From Gnetum montanum (taxonomy: Eukaryota > Streptophyta > Gnetopsida > Gnetales > Gnetaceae): DNA of 64,000 bases. Under the pieces are notes generated by a model. That model saw only the letters and a program-made list of their open reading frames with translations. It was not told where the DNA came from and did no database searches. This document shows, piece after piece, positions 11,291-20,904 of this stretch. A program made the translations under genes and the position numbers. How positions within the stretch are numbered: position 1 is the stretch's first letter; every line of letters starts with the position of its first letter. Location of the stretch: positions 324,625-388,624 of the forward strand of contig MNCI01025116.1 in the NCBI GenBank assembly GCA_015680685.1. The letters run 5' to 3'.

Positions 11291-12640
11291 ACAGGTGGGG
11301 CAACCTACTGCTGCATGCGCTCCTTCTTCCTATTCTCTGCGTCCACGTCAACTACCTCCCACATGGCCAACAGCACATGATCAACCTCTCCCATCACCAA
11401 CCAGTGATCACGCTACTCTGCTATACACTAGAATGCCAGGTTAGACACCGCCTACACTGCAGCTGCAACCGTCAGCTATGCTTTCATCACCTTTATGAGC
11501 ACTTCATCAAGAAATCCATGCAGATCTCGTTGTTGTAAGGCAAAACGCGGTGCTTCTTAATCATCAATCTCATCTTTGCAACATTGTGCCACTATTCATG
11601 ACAAATCAGAACTGTATTATTTTTTATTTTAGAAATTTCTGTTACAATTTAACCTGGAAGCGCAATCATTCCTGCTGACTATTCTGCGGAAGTCTTACAT
11701 GTTTATTCAATGATGACAAACAATACGGGAGTAAAGGAAGAAGAATAACATTTTATGCTATCTGGACGTGATGTGTATAACTACATATTATGTAAAATTT
11801 ATAATTTCTTACCCATGCGTGCTAAACAATCTACAAGAAAGTTGTTTCACCACAATAAACCTTGTCCGTCTTTCCTTATCAATGTTCATGCTTTTAATGC
11901 AGGGCAGTAAGCTTGCAAAATTCAGGGTACCAATATTTACTATCAACATGAGCAATAGAAATACCTAAATTTCACCAATGGCCTTGATGTTGCAAAACAA
12001 GGAATCATAATCTTGCACTTCAATCCTTCATTCAATCTTCATTTTGCATTGTGCTTTGAACTGGTGAAAAATTTTAATAGACATATGTGCTTTCATTTCC
12101 TTAACCTTTAAACCTATAGATGGATGGGTTAACATATAAATATATTTATGTATATAATATTTGTTCATCTTTCTAATGCTTGGGACCCATGATTTGCTGA
12201 TTGGTGGGTGGCTTTCACAATGAAAAATGGCCGAAGTCCAAAATTTTGTTTTGTCCCAATCTCAAAAACATGAAACTGTCTTCTGTTTCTACAGATACAT
12301 TCCAGTGAGGTGACTTGAGAACCATCAAATTATGATTCTTGAACAATTCATGAAATTAATCATTCAAAATTTGCATTGTAATTTTTGCTCATGACACCAA
12401 GATGGATAATTCCCTATAAATGTAGCTACAATATCTAGCATATGCCATTCCAACTTCATGGTTACTTAACTGTTGTAGAATTCTTAATTGGAAACAGCAT
12501 AATCCTCCTTAAACAATTTCAGTTCATTAGGATTCTATACCTCACCATTTGCAAATAAGTCCACCTGTTCCATGAAATGGCCAAAATGTGCCAACAAGCT
12601 CCTCCTACCATTCCACAAACAACCTTTCTGTCTACGAGTC
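11291..12640. other. AT-rich spacer between the ARF fragment and gag of B
   Basis: Only short chance frames. The 11300-11540 part is GC-richer and may be more upstream ARF-locus sequence; the rest shows nothing recognisable. A junction back into Tat sequence must lie near 12600-12650, where similarity to remnant H resumes. Confidence 0.45.
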
Positions 12641-14640
12641 TAGATCAAGCCTTTCCAGCTTATTCAGACTCTTACAGAGGAAGTTAAATGCCTCAAGGCT
12701 ACTTGTTTTGACATAGTACAATTCATGGATTTTTACCATGACGATCCTATTAGTTCGGTAGTGCATGTTCTATCGTTACCTCCTGGGATGCCACTCCCCC
12801 ATTTTACGAAATACAATGGGGAAGGCGATCCCAACGCCCATTTAGTTACGTTTAGGTTAGAGATGTTTCTATTGTAACAATGGCCACATACTATCATCCA
12901 TGTCTTTGCTATGTCCTTAATGGGTAAAGCTTTAGAATGGTATCGAGCACTCCTGCGTGCTTCAATCTCAACTTTGGAGGAGTTGTTAACTTAGTTCGTG
13001 ACTTGTTTCAAATACAACCTAAAGCCAAAAGTCATGTTGGACAAGATCATGGGAGTCAAGCAAGACCCGCTTGAATCGGTTCAAAAGTTTATACAACGGT
13101 GGAGCACCACCTTGAACGAAATCCGTGAACCCATCGCAGAGGCCCATCTGTTGGCAATTTTCAAGAGGGCAGTTAATGAATTTATCAAATCTAACTTATA
13201 TTACCTCGCTCCCTACTCCCTCAGCCAAGCCTTTTCTTAGACTAAGAGCATCCAAGACACGGCAGAGGCTAGCAAAGATCTTACATATGTGGTCTACAAA
13301 AATGCCCACAACAAGGGTAAGGATAAAGGCAAAGCTACGACAACAATAGTAGCAGTGGTTGCCAAGCGGGCCAAGAAGAAAAACAACAACAAGAAAACAC
13401 CTATGAAGCCTACTGAGTCGACAACTAGCTCAAACAGCTCCAATCAAGAAACTCCTTCCGCCCCTAAAGCACCTCCGTAGCCGAGGCCTAAATTTGAGTG
13501 TAAGGATTGCTCAAATTACGCGACTCTACCTGTAAAGCCTTCAGAACTTTTGAAGCAATTATTGGAAACTGGCCACATCCGACACAAGATAGTGTCTGAG
13601 GAGGCTCTGAAACACCATAGGTGCCATTGTGAGTTGCTCAAGAACCCCTCCTTGGCCCTGCCTAACGAACCGTCAGTTCCCAAAAACTTTAGGCTGGACT
13701 GCTTCTGTGACTATTACCAGTTGTGTGGTCACGACACGGATTACTGCTAGGCATTGAAAGATGACATTCAATGCATGATTGATCAAGGTGACCTGATCTT
13801 AGACAGTAGTAATCTAGTCCATCCAGAAAACCAACCCATGCATGTGTACCAGGACCCGTTAAACCCAAATAACACAGGGTACACTATCAACATAGTGGGT
13901 ACGGAGGGCGATGACCAGGCACAACCAGAGCAACCTTTTGTGTTGCATGTGCCTCCTTGCCTACATTAGATGACAAGCACATCAACATCGACGGGTGTGG
14001 CTTAGCAACAACCTTTCGTCCTCTGAGTCCCGTCTCCTACCTTCATTCTGCACCCCATTATCGGTAAAGCCACAACCCAGCCCATGCCCACACCTAAGGC
14101 ACCCTTTGTCATTAGGGTGCCAAAGCCTTTAGTTGCTCTTGCTACATAGGAGAAAATCTCTAAGTCAACACCCCAATCAAAACCTAACAGAAAAGGAGAA
14201 TGACGTATGATGGGTAATACAGGCAAGGACCGACTTATGCTGGGGCTTCCCAAGCCTACACCCCTCATCTCAGTTCCCTTGGCCCCACCTTCTTCTAAAA
14301 AAGACAATGTTACGCAAACATGGCCACCTTCTCCCTACCTAAGAAAATACAATCCTCAACCAGAAACTATTCCACCCCTAGAGATCTATCTCCTGGGATG
14401 AATGGAAGAAGAGAAAGGTAACAAACCAGATCATGGGCATGATCTCCTTAATGCTTTTACGCAAGTCAAGTAGGCTCTCAAATAGAAAAATACAACACTG
14501 AGCCTGTATGACTTGTTGATGACATCCCAAAAGCATCGTGAAGCCATGGTTCGCATGCTAACGTCCATACCGGTGGACAAAAACTTTCCAGTAGATGAAG
14601 AAGAAATCCATTCAATTATGCTTCCTCATACTACTGAACA
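12641..14640 (+). pseudogene. gag of element B (Tat type)
   Basis: One frame runs through the whole segment with roughly a dozen stops. The capsid-like core at about 12800-13240 contains YNGEGDPNAHL, then GKALEWYRALL, then FIQRW and LAIFKRAVNEFIKS-like blocks. This is the typical retrotransposon gag order. A Lys/Ala-rich basic linker lies near 13290-13400. A Tat-type zinc-like motif CDYYQLCGHDTDYC lies near 13710-13750, followed by ALKDDIQCMIDQGDL. A long Pro-rich C-terminal region follows. Remnant H (60100-61650) matches this order closely. Confidence 0.85.
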
Positions 14641-15355
14641 ACTACGATCTCCCCAATTGACATTTCAGGACAAGTCCATTAAGGATGACCCAAAAAAGGG
14701 TCAAGTAACAACAGCACCCATGTTCATCACTATTTGGATCAGCAAATATAGAATCCGGAGAGTACACGTGGATGACGAGGTCACTGCCAATGTCATCCCA
14801 TTCCCTATAGTGGAAAAACTGGGTTTGCTCGATCATATCAATCCCATGACAACGACATGTCTGAAATAATTTAACGAGGCAAGAGTGCAAGTTAAGGGAA
14901 CGGTGCACATCAACTTTGTAGTAGGGGATCAATTCCCCACAAACGCAGTGTTCATCATCGTCGAGGAGATGCCTAGATTCAATCTAACCTTAGGGAGGTT
15001 TTAGTTAGCTCAATTAAGGGCTATCTCATCATCCATTCATCAAGAGATCCACTTGCCCTATGCGGGAGGGGAAGTGATCATCCATGGTGATAAGATGATC
15101 CCTCAAGCAGTTAACAACATAAAAAACAGAACAAGGGTCAAAGGTTGAAGTCCCCGAAGATTAAACCCCTATCCCAACAATTGAACAGGCTAACACAGTG
15201 GCTAATGAAAGCATAACTTGGGCTAAACTACCCTTCCAGGGAGAAGATGGTAATGTAGAGGAATGCTATAATAAGCCTCCTCGCCTATACACGTTGCTAA
15301 ACCTAAAAATGATCAAGAAACAACTACAGATCTAACAAATGAAAGCATTAGTGTA
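14641..15355 (+). pseudogene. aspartic protease region of element B
   Basis: The gag frame continues. TTAPMFITIWISKYRIRRV then VDDEVTANVIPF stands where Tat elements have the active site V-D-x-G-x-x-x-N, so the Gly is replaced and the enzyme would be dead. VEKLGLLD and, about 50 residues later, a FNLTLGRF-like second lobe support the call. The frame shifts near 15130 in an A run, then IPTIEQANTVANES and VPFQGEDGN-like sequence leads to a stop near 15350. RT does not follow for another 5.5 kb. Confidence 0.75.
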
Positions 15356-15419
15356 ACATGTTGTATCAGTCCACATTGTTTACTATTATGCAATTTACGC
15401 ATTTTCTTGTGTCACATTA

Positions 15420-15720
15420 TCATTTTACGCATGATGATGACCCGAAATGGCCTTAAACTAATGACGGCCCATCATGGCCTAAAACTGGCAAATGTACTTT
15501 ACCATTTTACACTTAAGATGATGATGGCCTGAAATGGCCTTAAACTATTTATGGCCCACTACTGTCTAAAAATGGCGATTTCATTTATTCATTTACGTTT
15601 ACGATGGCCTTAAACTATTTACGGCCTGCTACGACCTAAAACTGGCGATTTCATTTATTTATTTACATTTACAATGGCAAGGCCCAAAATGGCCTTAAAC
15701 TATTTACGACCTGCTATATG
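15420..15720. repeat. tandem repeats of about 75-100 bp on the 3' side of the antisense gene
   Basis: Four degenerate copies of a unit containing ATGGCCTTAAACTATTTACG and CTAAAACTGGCGATTTC. A shorter relative (GACCTTAAACTGGCAAC) sits on the other side of the antisense gene at 20776-20826, and further fragments near 20575-20650. Confidence 0.65.
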
Positions 15721-15926
15721 TTTTGCTTCATGAAAGATAAGATCTTTACTCTAGCCTACATAGGCCAAAAAATATTTTCTTTTACTCCATTCCATTCCAA
15801 TATAATAAAATTTTGACCAATATGGCCACGTCACATGTCACCTTTACTAACACTTCCACCTATGTCATCCAACTCCACCTCTGCCTCAAGAAAATCATCC
15901 TCGTAAGGACCTTCTTCTTGTGGGGT

Positions 15927-16118
15927 CTCTTCGTGAGGGAGATCCTCTCTGCAAGGCTCTTCCTCATGGGATTTCTCACAGCGAGGACCATCATCTTCAT
16001 TACACTCCTTCTCGTGAAGACCCTCTTCACGAGGACCATCATCTTCATTATGCTCCTCCTCGTGAAGATCCTCTGTGCGAGGACTATCATCTCCATTACG
16101 CTCATTCTCATGAGGATC
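15927..16118 (-). repeat. four 16-residue acidic repeats in the last exon of the antisense gene
   Basis: Four consecutive 48-bp units (16118-16071, 16070-16023, 16022-15975, 15974-15927) encode Asp/Glu/His-rich 16-mers of the type DLHEEEHNEDDGPREE. The first three are close copies; the fourth is divergent. No stop interrupts them. The plus strand also reads open here, but only as a shadow. Confidence 0.8.
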
Positions 16119-19100
16119 CTCCTTGTTCCGATCCTACAATTTGACATGACACACACGTTAGCATTACCATCAAGATTACACATAACAAGAATGAAATAAT
16201 CCTACAACTTACTTGTGATGGTTCCATGTAAGGCGTGAAAGGAACCTGTTCCAAACCAACCCACAAATGTTGCATGATCTTGTCCTCGGTAAGCTTAGAC
16301 CAAACGCCATCTCCTAGATCAGTTCGAGTCTTAACCTTCCCCTTTTTCATAGGAGTCCATCAGGGTGGTTCAGGGAAGAAGGAAGGGGCAGTGGTTTCCC
16401 CACCAGGGAGGGTTATTTCCCTCTCTGGGGAGGCGCTTACTGTCACTTGCTCCTGAAACTTTTCGTACACTCCAGAAGCACCGATGACATCAAGAAATAG
16501 TTGAAGGGACTGTGCTTCAATGATAGAATCCCTGTAATGTTGGCGGTAGGCAGCACATTCCTACTTATACATGTGCTTATGATCCTTCTGTATCTGCCCC
16601 CATTCATGGACCATCATGTAGTAATCCTTCCAGTCTTGGTTCTTCTAGGAAAGGAGATTCATTTGCATCTTTTGCTCAATGAGTTCACAACTGGCTTGGA
16701 CATTTTTTCTGACGACCGTCCAATAGCAGGCATAGTCAATTATAGCTATTTGCCAGTTCTCATCATTGGCCTCTCGAGCTAGTAGAAATTCATTGCGGGA
16801 CTCCAGGTCCTCAACCCTACCGATTAGGAACATCTTCTCCTTTTCTGCTTTATACAACCTCTTCCAAAGAGTTTCATTGATGTTCTAGCACTCCCATAAA
16901 GAGTGGGTCGAGTGTAATGCACATTTACACATTTTTTTGTAAAGGCTATGAGGCACTTTGATCAGCTCCGGTGAGGATTCAGGGCCGGTGTCTAACTCAA
17001 TGGGCTCTTTGGGATCCCTTTTGAGGCAAGATCCTATAACATAAAAATAACAGTGAGACACAATAAAATGATACAATATTGTAATGCCAACAATCCCTGC
17101 ATTATAACACTTGCGTACCAATCTCAAGATCGATTTGCTCTAGGCGGTCGATCATATCCTCTGCAATGCCTTCCATAAAGATAAATTTATTAGGGGTCTC
17201 ACCCCAATGCTGAGTGGGTGCTGCTAGCAAGGACACGACACCAACGTCAGAAATACCTATTATGCAAACAAAAACTAGGTTAGACATAGTGTGATAGACA
17301 TAAATGATAATTGAGGCATTACGATAATGCAAAAAACTCGATTCAACAAAATCCTTGATGGTAGTAACATGAGACTACCCTCTAAGGAAAAGTAAAACTC
17401 ACTAGCGACATGCTTCTCCCTTTTTCCCAGTTCATCCGAAAGGACTTCAGTGTTCTCTACTTCCATCTCTTCTTCATGCACAGGAACCTATGTGCCATCT
17501 ACGTTACTAACAGGGGCCTCCTTTTCCAAAATTGGGGCCCCTCCTTCACGTCGTATAACTATTGCCCTCATTTCAAGGGTCAACTCCACTACATTCTTCC
17601 CTTTGTCTGCTAAAAAATAGTTAAACAAAGCACTTACAAAAGCTACACGATGCCATGTCTATACGCAGGGTAACAAACATATAAACTAATTACGCATCTC
17701 TTTACTTACCAGTTAGGGGATCGTTCCTGTGAAACATAATTTGCAACCTCTTCCTCTCTACATCAGTTGGACCAGCGGACTCCACGGTCGGATGATGCTT
17801 TTTCTGTTGGACTGACAAATCCACTATTTCTACTGCAAGGCATTTTCCTTTCGACACACTACAAGTGAGAGAAGGGAGTGCTCCACCCATGCTATCCTAG
17901 CCCTGCGTATGAGGTGCTACCAAACTCTTGGTAGTAAGTGAAAGTGAATCCCCAATGCCTTCAGGAGGGTCTTGCGATCAAGTAGTGCCAAAAAACCTAG
18001 GAAGTCCAAGGTTTGAAAATCTGGTTGCGATCCTGCTGCACCCAAATTCCATCCCTCTGAACCACCAAGAATTTATAAAAACACCGAAAGCAAGCTATAA
18101 AGAAGGAAAAATGCACGTTGAAGCAGGACTGAAGATTCTTACGAAGCTTGACCATTTCCACTTGCAGACCTTCAACGAAGTAGCTGGCCCAATTATACCA
18201 CATCCCCTCCTCAATAACCTCCCGCATGATCTGAGCCTATTCTATGGTAAGGATTCTTCCCTGGGAGAGCAACTTGGGGAAGGCACTGGCTCGGAAGAGG
18301 GGATAAATGGTATGAGCCACCTCCAGCTTAATTTTATCAGCAGGGATTCCTTTCACTTCCTTATTAACCCCCAGCTACTCCTCTATCTCCTTCTGGTGCT
18401 TAGAACTCCTTTTTGACTTTTCTTCTACCGGAAGGCCATCAGAGGGAATGTCAAAAAATTCAATGAATAGTTGAGCGTCAATGTCAAAACTTACACGCAC
18501 AGTATGCATGCGTATGCAAAGACGCTTGGCTTCTTTCCTGAAGGAGTTAACTAGGGTCAACATTTCACCCGCGGTGACGTTAGGGGTTATAGCTAGAAAT
18601 AATTCCATTAGTCTAGCTTCCCGAAGGTTATTGGTTAGGATAGTTGGGGCCACACTATGGCTGAGCCAACGTTGTGCTTCTTTTATGTCTCCATAATGAA
18701 ACAAAAGACTGTTCGTTTCACGCCTGGAGGCCATAATAGTGATCTCCCGTGATTCCCTAACTATAAACATATAATAAGGGTTTATACAATATAGCAAAAT
18801 AAAATTATTTCACACATTTTTTCCACCCCATAAGATTGTACAATAAACCACCATAGCATAATTTACCGCATCTGAAAGGCGAATGGAATGGTGGGATTTT
18901 CTCTTGCACATCTACGAGAGTGAGAGGGCGATCCAAAGTCCACTCCTTATCCAGCCATCTAAGCCTTTTGCACTTGGAGAAGAACTCAACATAGTGGTTA
19001 GGGTAATGTGGGATTTCCAATTCTAGTCGGCCCATAACACCAGCACATACATTGCTAATAGAGCTGAACTCCTTTATGGCCATTTTAGTCATAGACAACG

Positions 19101-19228
19101 TATCTGTATCACCCTAGAGACCATCATTATTGATGAAAAACCTACATCACAGAATGTAGATAATTTTTTACACTGGTCACAAATTCAGAGAAATAGTTAG
19201 CATATTACGACACTGTGGAAACACTTAC

Positions 19229-19671
19229 CCGCCTGCATAATCCCAGGTGGATTTTGGAAATAGGTCGTAAGATGACGAGCCATGAAAAAAGTGTTGTAGG
19301 CATGATAACAATTAAACCTAGGCATATCCCAGATCCAAGACAAATGTATCAAACCCCTGGTGCTTTGTTCATGGTCTTGCACCCACACGGTTTTGATTAA
19401 GCCATCCACTAGAAATGTCAAGATGCTCTGTGTTGATCCAACCAGTAGCGTCCCCAGAATGGCGGCGGCTGTCTCAACTGATAGATGTGACCAAATAATA
19501 ACGTTGTAGTTGCATAACAAAAACTACAGGAACTCCCGTGCACCTCTTCGAAACCAAACCACCTCTTCCTTTACATGAGCATGAGGAGGAGGAACATTGG
19601 CCACGGGGACATGTAAACAACACAGAACGCCCACGATGTCCAAGACGATCAGGATGGGCTTTAGTGTAATC
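19229..19671 (-). pseudogene. exon 2 of the antisense gene: catalytically degenerate FCP1/NIF-type HAD phosphatase domain
   Basis: The order of the plant NLI-interacting-factor (FCP1/SCP-like) phosphatase fold is visible: hydrophobic strand ILIVLDIVGVL (family DLDGxL) near 19655-19620; WFRRGAREFL near 19556-19527 (family RPGxxEFL); NYNVIIWSH (family F-x-V-x-I-W-S-S); a W-x-QDHEQ block (family W-D-Q-x-x-C); and NTFFMARHLTTYFQNPP, which aligns gap-free with the family NTLLIDDSPYKALLNPP. The second Asp of DxD is Val and the DD of the last motif is AR. It would therefore not be an active phosphatase even without its single in-frame TAG. The alignment is from memory of the family, not from a search. 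Confidence 0.65.
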
Positions 19672-20325
19672 CTTTACAATGAAACAGACTTCATTAGGAA
19701 TAGCAATATAGACATACTAACAACATAAGAACACCACAGAAAATTTTTCTTCATTACGAAACACTAGGGTTTCCATTATCTTGACTCCTAGGAGATTGTA
19801 GGTTACGCTAGAAATGCATTACGAAAACCGCCTAAACCCTTGCCATCGTGCAAGGTCTGTCCCTAAAAATGGTGATAAAAGTAATACTACGTATTATCCC
19901 AGCGTAACATGAAATATTTATGGGCAAGATGACGGAATCCTATTCATACTACATAAGGGTATAGTCCTGGACTTCCCCAGTTATGCATCATGTACGCACA
20001 ATATCACCCAACATCGCCCTAACCCTTACGACTATGCAAGGTCTGTCTCCGACAACAACGATAGCCGTAATAGTACAAACTACGATAGCTTAGCTCATGT
20101 GACCAGGTATCAACACCCGCCATAACACTCATCCTCGAAATAGGTACAATTGCAACATCATAACAATGGAAATAATAATCATGTAGAAGGGTAAAAAACC
20201 ACTTACCAAGTGAGTGGAGTAGCCTCCAGCATTTTGATGCTGGTCTTTGAAACCCGCTGCAAACTCTCCTACACTTCATCAATCTTCGCAAATTTGACAT
20301 GTTTGCCTTTGATCTTTGGTGCCAT

Positions 20326-20884
20326 GGTCACAACTGAACAACTTTTGCAAAATTATCTACTTACGCCTTACTTCTTCTTTCCTTTTGCTATAGCCTAATT
20401 CAAATTCGCAATGTCTCCAATCTACTTTGAAGATGAATCACTGACTTACAAATAAATTGGTTGAAACTAACTGTTGCGTGCCCGACCAATGTGGAATTTT
20501 CTCGAAATGAAGGTATCTCAGTGTGACATGAAGTATGAAGATCGCAACATTAATCTCATAGATATCATATAGATTACGGTCCAAAAAGACCCTAAACTAA
20601 CGCATAGCTCATCGTCTCGTAATTCGGTCGCATTAACTACGGTCTGCACAAAATTCTAAATTAGCTGTCTCAACATGCTAGACACACCACGTTACACTCC
20701 CCACCATAGTTCACAGAAGTCTTACGCTGACATCTAGGAAATTGTGCTTACTGCTTTCTCACAAATCACATGTCCGGTAACGGTCCGCTAAGACCTTAAA
20801 CTGGCAACTCTTTAACATTTACCACTAAAGCAAGAAAACCTTCTATCATTTCAACAAGTCAACAAAAAACAATGTAACAACCTC
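20326..20884. other. spacer between the antisense gene and RT of B
   Basis: No coding capacity. It should hold the upstream region of the antisense gene (minus strand), but I see no convincing TATA box there. Fragments of the 15420-15720 repeat type occur near 20575-20650 and 20776-20826. Confidence 0.5.
20776..20826. repeat. relic of the flanking repeat unit, 5' side of the antisense gene
   Basis: Contains ACGGTCCGCTAAGACCTTAA and AAACTGGCAAC, matching parts of the unit at 15420-15720. Confidence 0.5.
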
Positions 20885-20904
20885 CATTTTTGGTGATTTT
20901 GCAG
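20885..20904 (+). promoter_or_regulatory. candidate sense-strand splice acceptor before RT of B
   Basis: A T-rich run ends in TTTTGCAG at 20904, and the RT-side frame opens immediately after it. Ogre elements splice an intron out between protease and RT, and this is the matching place. The donor is not clear; one weak candidate is a GGTAATG near 15248. Confidence 0.5.

Larger units (their letters stand above)
15831..20325 (-). pseudogene. antisense multi-exon passenger gene with FCP1/NIF-like HAD domain, inside element B
   Basis: Start ATG at 20325 (MAPKIKGKHVKFAK), stop TGA at 15833-15831. Proposed exons: 20325-20207, 19671-19229, 19103-18867, 18760-17710, 17609-17403, 17256-17119, 17033-16213, 16133-15831. 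Introns begin GTAAGT, GTAAGT, GTAAAT, GTAAGT, GTGAGT, GTACGC and GTAAGT and end in AG; six are 79-146 nt and the first is 535 nt. Codon phase carries across all seven junctions; only one extra or missing base, in an A6 run at 17990, is needed inside exon 4. A 48-nt in-frame stretch at 18142-18095 could be a further tiny intron. The product is about 1,100 residues: HAD-like domain in exon 2, helical middle (exons 3-4), linker exons, coiled-coil-like Lys/Glu-rich exon 7, acidic repeat exon 8. About a dozen premature stops, nearly all TAG, make this copy a pseudogene. The acceptors of exons 2 and 3 are the least certain. I do not recognise the whole protein. Confidence 0.72.

Noticed and set aside
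15920-16144. Plus-strand open frame with HHLHY-type repeats
   Set aside because: It is the shadow of the acidic 48-bp repeats of the minus-strand last exon, which connects by phase to the rest of the antisense gene.
18095-18142. A 48-nt intron in the antisense gene
   Set aside because: GT and AG are present, but the stretch is in frame and open and shorter than usual plant introns. I kept it as exon and noted the alternative.
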